Origin: Oscillospiraceae bacterium
GTDB lineage: Bacteria; Bacillota; Clostridia; Oscillospirales; CAG-272
Length of the DNA stretch: 64,000 bases
Assembly: GCA_015063485.1 (NCBI GenBank)
Contig: SVUA01000005.1
Coordinates: forward strand, 17,637-81,636
Direction: 5' to 3'
Shown: positions 44,427 through 53,220 of the stretch, piece after piece
Position numbering within the stretch: the first letter of the stretch is position 1
How the letters are laid out: every line of letters starts with the position of its first letter
The notes under the pieces: model-generated
Databases searched by the model: none
The model's input: only the letters and a program-made list of their open reading frames with translations
What the model was told of the DNA's origin: nothing
Made by a program: the position numbers and the translations under genes

Positions 44427-44960
44427 ATGAAAAAACAAATTATAGCAAATGCAGTTATCTATCTTATTTGTATGATAGCGGCAAGTCTTTTAAATCTTGC
44501 GGTCAGTGCGCTTGCCGTGAAAATAGTAGACGCACTTGTATTGCCCGAATTTTTTATTCTTGCCATAGTTCGCGCGGTAGCGGGAATTTTAACGGGGTGT
44601 GTTGTGATAGGAGCAATATTTTTCTACGAGGGATATAAAACGGTGTCATTTTCGTTGTGGAAAGTAGTTTTGCCTATGCTATTAGCTGCCGCCGTACACT
44701 TCATAATTGCTTTTGTTTTCAAATTTTATCCATTCATTGCGGGTGGAACGCATTATCTTGGCGGACTTATAGAAAACGGAGACGGCTTTTCTTCTTTTGA
44801 CTCTGTCTCGGACGTTAGACTTTGGGCGTATATCGCGGCATTTTGGATAGCGAAAGCCGCTGAGATAGTAGTCGCACCCATATGTTGCTTGTTGGGAAAG
44901 AGAGTTCGTATAAAGAACAGAGAGTCTTTAGTTGGATACAATAATTCGGAAGAAAAATAA
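44427..44960 (+). CDS. Hypothetical four-helix membrane protein
   Basis: This 177-residue protein has four predicted transmembrane helices (about 7-30, 43-65, 78-100 and 130-155). A short polar loop (about 105-128) and a basic C-terminal tail follow the pattern of an integral membrane protein. It has its own consensus promoter, though the ribosome site is a weak AGGAGT. I recognise no family. It ends 38 bases before the tRNA-Leu promoter. Confidence 0.7.
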   Translation: MKKQIIANAVIYLICMIAASLLNLAVSALAVKIVDALVLPEFFILAIVRAVAGILTGCVVIGAIFFYEGYKTVSFSLWKVVLPMLLAAAVHFIIAFVFKFYPFIAGGTHYLGGLIENGDGFSSFDSVSDVRLWAYIAAFWIAKAAEIVVAPICCLLGKRVRIKNRESLVGYNNSEEK

Positions 44961-44997
44961 TACCGAAAAATTTTTAAAAAAACTTTCGAAAAAGGTA

Positions 44998-45025
44998 TTG
45001 ACATTTTGAAAAAAAGTGGTATAAT
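44998..45025 (+). promoter_or_regulatory. tRNA-Leu promoter
   Basis: TTGACA, 16 bases, TATAAT, about 30 bases before the tRNA. Confidence 0.8.
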
Positions 45026-45027
45026 AC

Positions 45028-45055
45028 TATATGTTGCCGCGAGCGGTAACATATA
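45028..45055 (+). promoter_or_regulatory. Inverted repeat in the tRNA-Leu leader
   Basis: TATATGTTGCCGC and GCGGTAACATATA form 13-base arms with one G-T pair and a 2-base centre. It starts 2 bases after the -10 and ends 1 base before the mature tRNA. It could be an operator at the transcript start or a leader hairpin that guides 5' processing. Confidence 0.55.
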
Positions 45056-45056
45056 T

Positions 45057-45140
45057 GCGAGAGTGGCGGAACTGGCAGACGCGCACGTTTGAGGGGCGTG
45101 TGGTTACACCGTACGGGTTCAAGTCCCGTTTCTCGCACCA
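45057..45140 (+). tRNA. tRNA-Leu (anticodon GAG)
   Basis: A class II tRNA of 84 bases with encoded CCA. The acceptor is GCGAGAG with TTCTCGC. The anticodon stem is CACGT/GCGTG with loop TTGAGGG, giving anticodon GAG. A long variable arm (TGGTTACACCGT) follows, then T arm ACGGG/CCCGT. Confidence 0.93.
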
Positions 45141-45144
45141 AAAA

Positions 45145-45179
45145 AAAGATGGTACGAAAAAGCGTACTGTCTTTTTTTT
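45145..45179 (+). terminator. tRNA-Leu terminator
   Basis: AAAGATGGTACG pairs with CGTACTGTCTTT over 12 bases (two G-T pairs), followed by a T-run. Confidence 0.85.
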
Positions 45180-45223
45180 ATAAGTATATTCTATTTTTAT
45201 GCCGCTAAATATATGCCAAGTGC

Positions 45224-45252
45224 TTGCAATATTTGTAATATTATGATATAAT
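45224..45252 (+). promoter_or_regulatory. Promoter of the YD-repeat lipoprotein gene
   Basis: TTGCAA, 17 bases, TATAAT with TGA before it (extended -10). Confidence 0.75.
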
Positions 45253-45306
45253 AATTATGCAAGGTATTTCCTTGAACGATTTACTACATTAAGAAAGGCT
45301 ATCTAT

Positions 45307-46944
45307 ATGAAAACTATTAAAAAAACTATCTGTGTAATATTTTGTTTTTGTATGTTAATTACGGTACTTTCGTCTTGTACTGAAAAAAATAGCAGCAATG
45401 ATACTTCAAACTCAGAACAAGATAAAAATTCTGTTATTCAAAACAATACAAACAATACTAACAACAACAATAATACCAATTTTAATGCCGTCGCATACAG
45501 TGATATGAGGGTATCACTGTATGATTTTTATAAAGAGAGTATTGGATTTGTAAAGAGTGACTATAATGCTAACGGAAATCTTGTTAGAGAAACATTTTTT
45601 AATGAAACATGGTCGTATTTGCCTGCACTATACATAGAGTATATTTATAATTCGGCTGGCAGACTTGAAAAATCCGTTATGTATGATGCTGAGGATGACT
45701 ACGACATTGCAGCATTTAATTTTGATTGCAAAGAAAAATCTCATATCATTTACACATATGGAATTGATGGCAAACTTGCATCTGGCGTTTTATATGAAAA
45801 TAACAAAATAACCGATGTAAATGTAAAGTTTGAATATCACTTAAATGGAACGATAAAAAAGAGAACTTTTTATGAAGATAATTATTTAATATTTTATAAT
45901 GAGTATGATGAAAAAGGCAGATGTATAACCGAATCGGATTTAGACGATGAGAACGCAACTCTGTTTATGACATACGAGGGCGATAGCCGAGAGGTAAAAA
46001 CCACATCTTTGAAATATAACGATAATGACAGCCTATATCCAATAAACTTAACTTATACAAACGGATATATATCTAAATCTATTGTGGATTTAGGGGATAT
46101 GGTTGTAACAATGAATACCGAATACAACGAAAAATACAACCCGATATCAATAGAGCAAACCATAGAAAAGGTTGGAGAGTCTCCCGAAACGATAAAATAT
46201 AATTACACATACAATTCAGATTCTTTTGTTGAAAAGTTCAGTGGTACATATGGCAACGCTCAATATACTGAAAAATATGAATTAACAGTCAAATATAACG
46301 AAAATAAGAAAATCTGTGTCTATGAAGAATCAGAGTATGAGGATGACAAGCTAATATATGTATACTCATATGAATTTGAATACGACGATTTCAATAACAT
46401 TATTAAAGATATTGAAACGGAATATTATATTGATAACGGAACGAGGATTATTGAAGACCAATGGGTAAGTACCTATACGTATGATGAAAACAGTAAAGTA
46501 AAAACAGAAATAACCAGCCACCTCGACCACGAAGGAAAAGTTACATATTCTTATGAGCGTACATATACATATGACACCAAAGGAAATGAAATTGAATACA
46601 TACACAAAAGTTACGACGAAAACCACGTTTTACAAAAAAAGTTTGTTCATAGTAGCACATATGATTCAAACGAAAATTTGATAAAAGAAACAGAGACTGT
46701 ATATAATGTCGATGAAATTATTACAAACAGATATTCATATGAATACGAATATGATGATATGAATAATTGTTTACGATATAAAGACACTTCATATTATACA
46801 GACGGAACAAAAACAGTTTCTGATACAATATATGATACCAGAGGAAATAGAAAAAAACGTACGGTTACAGAGTACGATGAGAATGGAAATATTGAATATA
46901 CTCATACATATGAGTATGATAGTAACGAAAATATAATAGAATAA
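45307..46944 (+). CDS. YD/RHS-repeat-like lipoprotein
   Basis: This 545-residue protein starts with a lipoprotein signal peptide (ITVLSSC, lipidated Cys near residue 25). An Asn/Thr/Ser-rich linker of about 40 residues follows, then a long run of irregular 20-25-residue repeats of the form Y-x-Y-D-x-x-G-N-x-x-x (for example YDEKGRCITE, YDTKGNEIEY, YDENGNIEYT). This is the YD-repeat pattern of RHS-type and wall-associated proteins. No toxin domain follows; the chain ends inside a repeat. Base composition is visibly AT-richer than in neighbouring genes, which suggests transfer. It sits just after tRNA-Leu with its own promoter and terminator. It probably lies on the cell surface and binds a ligand or carbohydrate. 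Confidence 0.82.
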   Translation: MKTIKKTICVIFCFCMLITVLSSCTEKNSSNDTSNSEQDKNSVIQNNTNNTNNNNNTNFNAVAYSDMRVSLYDFYKESIGFVKSDYNANGNLVRETFFNETWSYLPALYIEYIYNSAGRLEKSVMYDAEDDYDIAAFNFDCKEKSHIIYTYGIDGKLASGVLYENNKITDVNVKFEYHLNGTIKKRTFYEDNYLIFYNEYDEKGRCITESDLDDENATLFMTYEGDSREVKTTSLKYNDNDSLYPINLTYTNGYISKSIVDLGDMVVTMNTEYNEKYNPISIEQTIEKVGESPETIKYNYTYNSDSFVEKFSGTYGNAQYTEKYELTVKYNENKKICVYEESEYEDDKLIYVYSYEFEYDDFNNIIKDIETEYYIDNGTRIIEDQWVSTYTYDENSKVKTEITSHLDHEGKVTYSYERTYTYDTKGNEIEYIHKSYDENHVLQKKFVHSSTYDSNENLIKETETVYNVDEIITNRYSYEYEYDDMNNCLRYKDTSYYTDGTKTVSDTIYDTRGNRKKRTVTEYDENGNIEYTHTYEYDSNENIIE

Positions 46945-46983
46945 CCATGAAATTAATATAAATCTATTTTACTACGAAAATAA

Positions 46984-47032
46984 GCAGTATCTAATCACTT
47001 TCGATTGAAGTTGAAGATACTGCCTATTTTTT
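46984..47032 (+). terminator. Terminator after the YD-repeat gene
   Basis: GCAGTATCT pairs with AGATACTGC across a 22-base loop, followed by CTATTTTTT. Confidence 0.6.
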
Positions 47033-47068
47033 ATGTCAATGATGAGAGCATTTTTTTGAATCTCCCGC

Positions 47069-47097
47069 TTGATTTATTTTTCAAAATATGTTAAAAT
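47069..47097 (+). promoter_or_regulatory. Promoter of the nucleoside salvage operon
   Basis: TTGATT, 17 bases, TAAAAT, about 50 bases before the HD gene. Confidence 0.5.
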
Positions 47098-47149
47098 AAT
47101 AATAACTATACTTATAATGTGTTAATTAATAATTTAAGAGGTGAAATTT

Positions 47150-47734
47150 ATGAGCAACCGTGAAAAATTTATTGAAATATTTAAGTCAACTATCACACGC
47201 GAGGGAGCAGATAAGCTGCTTGAATATCTTACCGATAAGACAGATTTCTTTACCGCTCCCGCAAGTACCCGTTTTCACGGAGCGTATGAGGGCGGTCTGC
47301 TTGAGCATAGCCTCAACGTTTACGAATGTCTTTGCGATTTTGTAAAGCGTCCCCGTTTCAGAGATAAATACGGGTTCGTTTTTGAAGAGGAAAGCCTTGC
47401 TATCGCGGCGCTTCTTCACGACATATGCAAAACTAACTTTTATAAGACCGAGATGCGAAACGTAAAGAAAAACGGAGTTTGGGAGAGCGTTCCTTATTAT
47501 ACCATAGAGGATACACTGCCTTACGGTCACGGAGAAAAATCCGTGTATATCCTCTCGGGATTTATGAAGCTCACGAGAGACGAAGCTTTTGCTATCAGAT
47601 ATCATATGGGCTTTTCAGGACCTGAAGACGCAAATCAGATAGGAAAAGCGCTTGAAATGTTTCCTCTTGCCTTTGCGCTTTGCGTAGCCGATATGGAAGC
47701 ATCGTATTACATGGAAGGCGTAATAAAGAAATAA
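47150..47734 (+). CDS. HD-domain phosphohydrolase
   Basis: This 194-residue metal-dependent hydrolase has HSLNVYE (about residue 52) and the HD pair in ALLHDICK (about 86-93), then YGHGEKS and a late ADMEASY. These are typical of HD proteins acting on nucleotides or phosphoesters. The ATG at 47150 is chosen because AGAGGTG lies 6 bases upstream; a GTG at 47141 overlaps that site. It leads the deoD-deoB-cdd operon (18 bases to deoD), so a nucleotide substrate is plausible. The exact reaction is unknown. Confidence 0.85.
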   Translation: MSNREKFIEIFKSTITREGADKLLEYLTDKTDFFTAPASTRFHGAYEGGLLEHSLNVYECLCDFVKRPRFRDKYGFVFEEESLAIAALLHDICKTNFYKTEMRNVKKNGVWESVPYYTIEDTLPYGHGEKSVYILSGFMKLTRDEAFAIRYHMGFSGPEDANQIGKALEMFPLAFALCVADMEASYYMEGVIKK

Positions 47735-47752
47735 GCCAAAAGGAGAAATATC

Positions 47753-48490
47753 ATGTCAGATAAACTATATCCAACACCTCATATAAACGCAGCGCCCGAG
47801 GATATCGCAAAGACCGTGCTTATGCCGGGAGACCCTTTGCGTTCGGAATTCGTTGCTAAAAACTTCCTTGAGAACGCAAAGCTGTTCAATAATGTGCGAG
47901 GAATTCAAGGATACACGGGAATGTACGAAGGAGTACGCGTATCGGTAATGGCAAGCGGAATGGGAATGCCGTCTATCGGTATTTACAGTTATGAGCTATA
48001 TAATTTTTTTGGAGTTGATAATATAATCCGCATAGGCTCGGCAGGAGCTATGCAACCAGACGTAAAAATAAGAGATATAATTATCGGTATGGGCGCATGT
48101 ACCGACTCTGCCTACGCGACACAATACGGACTTTCGGGAACATTTGCTCCTATTTGTGATTATGAGCTTTTGAGGGCGGCAACCGATATCGCAAAAGAAA
48201 AGGGATATCGCTATCACGTTGGAAATCTTTTGTCTTCCGATGTGTTTTACGGAGACGATCCCGAAAAGAGCAAAAAGTGGGCAAAAATGGGTATTCTCGG
48301 CGTTGAGATGGAAGCGGCTGGACTTTATATGAACGCGGCAAGAGCGGGGAAAAGCGCGCTTGCGATATGCACAGTATCCGATTCATTGGTAACGGGAGAG
48401 GCGACCGATTCGGAAGCCCGTCAGAAATCGTTTACCGATATGATAGAGCTTGCCTTAAACGTAACTAAAAAAGTTTCTGCGGAGAAATAA
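47753..48490 (+). CDS. deoD: Purine-nucleoside phosphorylase (DeoD type)
   Basis: This 245-residue hexameric-type enzyme splits purine (deoxy)ribonucleosides with phosphate into base and (deoxy)ribose-1-phosphate. Family features are TPHINA at the N-terminus, the phosphate loop MPGDPLRSEF, ASGMGMPS, VEMEAAGLY and the catalytic aspartate in SDSLVTGE. AAAAGGAGAAA precedes the ATG. deoB starts 1 base after its stop, giving a tight two-step pathway. Confidence 0.96.
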   Translation: MSDKLYPTPHINAAPEDIAKTVLMPGDPLRSEFVAKNFLENAKLFNNVRGIQGYTGMYEGVRVSVMASGMGMPSIGIYSYELYNFFGVDNIIRIGSAGAMQPDVKIRDIIIGMGACTDSAYATQYGLSGTFAPICDYELLRAATDIAKEKGYRYHVGNLLSSDVFYGDDPEKSKKWAKMGILGVEMEAAGLYMNAARAGKSALAICTVSDSLVTGEATDSEARQKSFTDMIELALNVTKKVSAEK

Positions 48491-48491
48491 T

Positions 48492-49655
48492 ATGAAAAAC
48501 AAAAGAGCTTTTATTATAGTTCTTGACGGCTTTGGAATAGGCGAAGCCCTCGATGCCGAGGCTTTTTCGGACATTGGCACAAATACCTTGAAAAGCGTAT
48601 GGCAGACGGGGAAATTGAATATTCCAAATCTTATAAAAATGGGACTTGGCAATATAGACGGTGTTGATTTTCTTCCGTTTGAGAAAGAGCCTCTTGCTTC
48701 TGTTGCGCGTATGAAGGAGCGTTCTGCGGGAAAGGACTCGACCGTTGGACATTGGGAGATAGCGGGATATATTTCCGACGTACCGTTGCCGACTTTCCCA
48801 AACGGCTTTCCAAATGATTTCTTGGAAAGATTTTCAAAAGAGATAGGCAGAGAGATTCTGTGTAATAAAGCTTATTCGGGAACTGCGGTCATAGAGGATT
48901 ACGGAGACGAACACGTTCGTACGGGTTCACCGATAGTTTATACCTCTGCTGACAGCGTTTTTCAGATAGCCGCGCATACGGACGTTATCCCTCTTGAAGA
49001 GCTTTATGCTATATGCGAAAAGGCAAGAGAGATGCTTTGCGGTAAGGAACTCGGTGTAGGAAGAGTAATAGCCCGTCCGTTTACCTTTGGAGACGAAAAC
49101 GAAAAATTCGTGCGTACTGCCGACAGACGAGATTTTTCACTTGAGCCTCCGCGGAAGCTTCTTGCCGATGCGGTGCTTGAAGTAGGACAGAACTCTATTG
49201 CCATCGGAAAAATAAAAGATATTTTTGCGGGTCGAGGTTTTACCGACATTTATCCGACTCATTCAAACGAAGAGGTAATGGAAGCGCTTTTGAACGTATC
49301 AAAAAAGGATTTTTACGGACTTTGCTTTGCGAATCTTGTCGATTTTGACACCCTTTGGGGACATCGCAGAGATCCCGAAAAATACGCAGAGGGTCTGAAT
49401 AAATTTGACGAGTGGCTTCCGTCGTTGCTTGAACTGCTTGATGAAAACGACCTGCTTGTGATAACTTCCGACCACGGTTGCGATCCGGGATTTTTGCAGA
49501 CCACCGACCATACACGCGAATATACTCCTCTGATTTATTACGTAAAGGGTAGGGCGTCTGTTAATTACGGTACTCGAGAAACCTTTGCGGACATAGGCGC
49601 AACCGTTGCAAAGTGGCTTTCGGTCGATTTTTGCGGAGACGGAACGGCGATCTGA
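48492..49655 (+). CDS. deoB: Phosphopentomutase
   Basis: This 387-residue manganese-dependent mutase of the alkaline phosphatase superfamily converts (deoxy)ribose-1-phosphate to the 5-phosphate. Metal and phosphate motifs are LDGFGIGE, DSTVGHWEIAG, SDHGCDPGF and DHTREYTPLI. The length fits the family. GGAG lies at the deoD stop, so translation is likely coupled. Its product is the substrate of DeoC, whose gene lies at 38752. Confidence 0.97.
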   Translation: MKNKRAFIIVLDGFGIGEALDAEAFSDIGTNTLKSVWQTGKLNIPNLIKMGLGNIDGVDFLPFEKEPLASVARMKERSAGKDSTVGHWEIAGYISDVPLPTFPNGFPNDFLERFSKEIGREILCNKAYSGTAVIEDYGDEHVRTGSPIVYTSADSVFQIAAHTDVIPLEELYAICEKAREMLCGKELGVGRVIARPFTFGDENEKFVRTADRRDFSLEPPRKLLADAVLEVGQNSIAIGKIKDIFAGRGFTDIYPTHSNEEVMEALLNVSKKDFYGLCFANLVDFDTLWGHRRDPEKYAEGLNKFDEWLPSLLELLDENDLLVITSDHGCDPGFLQTTDHTREYTPLIYYVKGRASVNYGTRETFADIGATVAKWLSVDFCGDGTAI

Positions 49656-49675
49656 AATATTATTGAGGTAAAACA

Positions 49676-50077
49676 ATGGATAAAAACGAACTTTTGAAAA
49701 TAGCAAAAAAAGCGCGTGAGCGCGCGTACGCGCCATATTCTGATTTTCGTGTCGGAGCGGCGCTTTTGTGTGATGACGGAGAAGTATATACGGGTTGTAA
49801 CGTAGAAAACGTATCCTTTTCGCCTACCTGTTGTGCGGAGAGGACCGCTATTTTCAAAGCCATTTCTGACGGCAAACGTAAATTTTCCGCTATCGCTATC
49901 GTGGGTGGAAAAAACGATTTGGATATTAATATCCCTTGTTATCCTTGCGGCGTATGCCGTCAGGTAATAAGTGAATTTTGTGACGACGATTTTCTCGTTA
50001 TTACTAAAAACGGAGAAACGGCTGAAAGCACTGCGTTTAGCGATATCTTGCCTAAACGCTTTAAAATCAATAACTGA
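49676..50077 (+). CDS. cdd: Cytidine deaminase
   Basis: This 133-residue homotetrameric-type enzyme deaminates cytidine and deoxycytidine to the uridine forms. Zinc and catalytic residues are visible: CAERTAIFKA (the Cys-Ala-Glu motif) and PCYPCGVCRQV (second and third zinc cysteines). The N-terminal RERAYAPYSDFRVGAAL is standard. It completes the salvage operon after deoB. GAGG lies before the ATG, and the next membrane-protein gene follows after 12 bases. Confidence 0.96.
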   Translation: MDKNELLKIAKKARERAYAPYSDFRVGAALLCDDGEVYTGCNVENVSFSPTCCAERTAIFKAISDGKRKFSAIAIVGGKNDLDINIPCYPCGVCRQVISEFCDDDFLVITKNGETAESTAFSDILPKRFKINN

Positions 50078-50089
50078 AAGGACGTAAAA

Positions 50090-50770
50090 ATGAAACGAAA
50101 AGCGTCGAAAAAGAAGAAAAACCAAATAAATAAGAAGCATTTGTGGATATATATAAGATATCTGTTGCCTATAATTTTTATTTTATTGACCTTTATCTCT
50201 CTCTTCATTCCTTGTTTTCTTTACACAACTGTTGAAGGGGTCGATGATGACGTATATTCATTAATGGGCGTTTTGAATGAATATTGGGATCCCGTATGTA
50301 ATTACGCATTCTTTTCTGTTGGCGATCTGGATGCGGCAACACTTAAGTTTTCACAGACCTTTATAGTCAGTGTTATCGTATGCGCGGCTTTGTTTGTCTT
50401 TTCGGTTGCGGGTACGGTTTACGTAGCCGTAAATGCATTCAAATATTTCAAAAACAGTGAAGATAGAAGCAACTCGCGTATGCTTTTCTTGGCGCTTGTG
50501 CCTAATCGGATCGCGGCGTTTTTGTGGCAGCTTACTTGTATTCCTTTGTTACTTTTTCCGAGATACGTTATTTATATGTTTAGAACGATCCTCGGGGAAA
50601 CGGCAACGCTCACTCTTACTTTCCCCGAACCTATTATAATATGGGGAATACTGTATATTATCTCTATCGTCGTTTCAATAATAACCGCTTCTATGGAAAG
50701 CGCACAAGGTATGAATCCCTTTGCTAAAAAGATCACTTCTGTCGATTATGACGATGAGGATGATGAGTGA
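50090..50770 (+). CDS. Hypothetical membrane protein
   Basis: This 226-residue protein has a very basic N-terminus (RKASKKKKNQINKKH) and about four predicted helices (roughly 22-46, 86-112, 128-158 and 178-203). A strongly acidic C-terminus (DYDDEDDE) ends it. GAAAGGA precedes the ATG. It follows cdd by 12 bases and precedes pcrA by 33 bases. I recognise no family. Confidence 0.75.
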   Translation: MKRKASKKKKNQINKKHLWIYIRYLLPIIFILLTFISLFIPCFLYTTVEGVDDDVYSLMGVLNEYWDPVCNYAFFSVGDLDAATLKFSQTFIVSVIVCAALFVFSVAGTVYVAVNAFKYFKNSEDRSNSRMLFLALVPNRIAAFLWQLTCIPLLLFPRYVIYMFRTILGETATLTLTFPEPIIIWGILYIISIVVSIITASMESAQGMNPFAKKITSVDYDDEDDE

Positions 50771-50803
50771 TATTAGATTATTACATAACAGGTGTCAGAT
50801 CTT

Positions 50804-53218
50804 ATGAACATGAATGAACTTGAAAAACGATATATTGCGGCGAAGCGCAGACTTTTTGATATTTATTACGATTCGTTAAATGCTCCGCAAAGAGAGGCGG
50901 TATTTACCGCCGATGGCGCACTGCTTGTCCTTGCGGGAGCGGGAAGCGGAAAAACGACTGTGCTTGTAAAGCGTATAGTATATCTTATAAAATACGGCAA
51001 CGCATATTATAGCAATTACGTGCCGTTCGATATTTCCGAGCGAAAGGTCCGAGAGCTTGAAGGCGCGGCAGCTCTATCTAAAGAAGCGATAGAGCAGATA
51101 CTTCCCGAATTTATAAGCGCGCCTTGCGCTCCTTGGAATATGCTTGCAATTACCTTTACAAATAAGGCGGCAAACGAGATAAAGAACCGACTTTCATTAG
51201 CTGTCGGCGACGAGGAGACGGCAAAAAGCGTCTGGGCGGGAACTTTCCATTCGATATGTATGAGAATACTGCGCGTTTACGGTGACAGACTTGGATACGC
51301 CCAAGGCTTTACCGTGTATGATGCAGACGACAGTAAAAGTGCCATTACGGCAGTCATGAAAAATCTTAATATCGATACGAAGCTTTTGTCTGTGAAATCT
51401 GTGATAAATGAAATAAGCCGCGCAAAAGAAAATCTTTTGACTCCCGAGCAGTATGAAAGAGAATTCTCTACTCAAAATCCGCGTTACAGACAAATGTCGC
51501 GTATATATTACGCTTACAGAGATATGCTCAAAAGCGCAAACGCTCTCGATTTTGACGATATAATCATGCAAACCGTGCTCCTTTTGGAGAGCGATGCGGA
51601 GGTCAGAGAGTATTATCAAAGGAAATTCCGCTACGTTTGCGTCGATGAGTTCCAAGATACCAATACGGCGCAGTTCAAGCTTACCGCGCTGTTTGCGGGA
51701 GGATATAATAATATAATGGTAGTCGGTGACGACGACCAGAGTATTTATAAATTCCGCGGAGCAGTTATCGATAATATTTTGAGCTTTGACAGGAAATTCA
51801 AGGATACTAAAATAATCAAGCTTGAACAGAATTACCGTTCAACAAGCGTGATCCTTAGCGCCGCTAACGGAGTTATCTCAAAGAACCTTGGCAGAAAGGG
51901 TAAGGAGCTTTGGACGGATAAGGATGGCGGGGATAAGATAACGCTTAAGGTGTGTGACGATACCTCTGCGGAGGCAAGATATCTTGCGGAGAGCATCAAC
52001 GGACTCGTTGCCGCTAAAAAGTGTTCTTATAAGGACATTGCGATACTTTACAGAATGAACGTTCAATCCCGTATAATTGAGCAAACGTTTACGCGAAGCG
52101 GTATACCGTACCGTATTCTCGGAGGTCTTCGCTTTAGCGACCGCAAGGAAATACGCGACCTTGTTGCGTATCTTCAGCTCATCGTGAATTTCTCGGACAG
52201 AGAACGCTTTAAGAGAATAGTAAACGAGCCTAAACGCGCCATAGGCGCAAAGACGGTCGAGGCTATACTTACTATAAGCGAGGAACAAGGCTGTCCCGTT
52301 ATGCAGGTGCTTCGTGATGCCGATAAATACGCTGCACTCGGACGCTCGACGGAAAAGCTCAAACAGTTTTACGGTATCATCTACGGACTAAAAAAGCTTT
52401 TGGAAACAGACATTTCGCTTGAAGCATTCGTAGGACAGGTGCTTGACCGAACGGGATACCGTCAGATGCTTATAGACGCGGGTGAGGAAGAAAAAGACCG
52501 ACTTGATAATATCGAGGAATTTATTTCGGGGGTTATCGAATATGAAAAAAGCGTCGAAGAACCGACGCTTGTGGGATTTCTTGAAGAAAATTCGCTCGTT
52601 GCCGACGTTGACAGATACGACGAGAGCGCGGATGCAGTTGTTATGATGACGGTGCATTCCGCAAAGGGACTTGAATTTCCCATTGTGTTCCTTCCGGGTA
52701 TGGAGGAGGGCGTTTTCCCCGGTATGCAAACGATAAATTCTCTGACACCCGATGCCGATATGGAGGAGGAGCGCCGTCTTGCGTACGTTGCTCTCACTCG
52801 CGCAAAGAATAAAATATATATCACGCGCGCAACGATACGCAGAATGAACGAAAAGACATCGTGCAATCCGCCGTCTCGTTTTATTGAGGAGATACCGCAA
52901 GAGCTTATCGTTGAAGCAAGACAAAATTACTCGTATTCAAGCGCTCCGCGTCCCCGTACCTATTATTCGGAATCTGCTCAAAACAGCCAAAGAACGCAAA
53001 GCACAGTCGGCGAGCGTTCATATACAAGCAACGTAACAAGAAAGCCCGCGGGCGACCTCGGACTAAAAGAGGGCGACCGTGTCAGACACATTACCTTTGG
53101 CGAGGGTGAGATACTTTCGGCGCGTCCGATGGGAGCGGACGTTCTGTACGAGGTCATTTTCGACCGTGTAGGTACGAAAAAGCTTATGGGAACGTATGCC
53201 AGACTCAAAAAGCTTTGA
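50804..53218 (+). CDS. pcrA: UvrD/PcrA-type DNA helicase
   Basis: This 804-residue superfamily 1A 3'-5' helicase acts in repair and replication restart. Motifs in order: Walker A GAGSGKTT (about 45-52), TFHSICMRIL, Walker B VDEFQDTN, VGDDDQSIYKFRGA, QNYRS, MTVHSAKGLEFP and YVALTRAKNKIY. The C-terminal GDRVRHITFGEGEI is the tudor-like module that contacts RNA polymerase in PcrA. The ATG at 50804 with AGGTG about 9 bases upstream is preferred over a GTG at 50792 that overlaps that site. Its stop is 2 bases from the convergent S1-domain gene stop, with no terminator between. Confidence 0.95.
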   Translation: MNMNELEKRYIAAKRRLFDIYYDSLNAPQREAVFTADGALLVLAGAGSGKTTVLVKRIVYLIKYGNAYYSNYVPFDISERKVRELEGAAALSKEAIEQILPEFISAPCAPWNMLAITFTNKAANEIKNRLSLAVGDEETAKSVWAGTFHSICMRILRVYGDRLGYAQGFTVYDADDSKSAITAVMKNLNIDTKLLSVKSVINEISRAKENLLTPEQYEREFSTQNPRYRQMSRIYYAYRDMLKSANALDFDDIIMQTVLLLESDAEVREYYQRKFRYVCVDEFQDTNTAQFKLTALFAGGYNNIMVVGDDDQSIYKFRGAVIDNILSFDRKFKDTKIIKLEQNYRSTSVILSAANGVISKNLGRKGKELWTDKDGGDKITLKVCDDTSAEARYLAESINGLVAAKKCSYKDIAILYRMNVQSRIIEQTFTRSGIPYRILGGLRFSDRKEIRDLVAYLQLIVNFSDRERFKRIVNEPKRAIGAKTVEAILTISEEQGCPVMQVLRDADKYAALGRSTEKLKQFYGIIYGLKKLLETDISLEAFVGQVLDRTGYRQMLIDAGEEEKDRLDNIEEFISGVIEYEKSVEEPTLVGFLEENSLVADVDRYDESADAVVMMTVHSAKGLEFPIVFLPGMEEGVFPGMQTINSLTPDADMEEERRLAYVALTRAKNKIYITRATIRRMNEKTSCNPPSRFIEEIPQELIVEARQNYSYSSAPRPRTYYSESAQNSQRTQSTVGERSYTSNVTRKPAGDLGLKEGDRVRHITFGEGEILSARPMGADVLYEVIFDRVGTKKLMGTYARLKKL

Positions 53219-53220
53219 CG

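Noticed and set aside
46945..47140. A second copy of the tRNA-Leu 3' end marking an integrated element
   Set aside because: I looked for the tRNA T-arm sequence downstream of the YD-repeat gene and did not find it, so no bounded element is claimed there.
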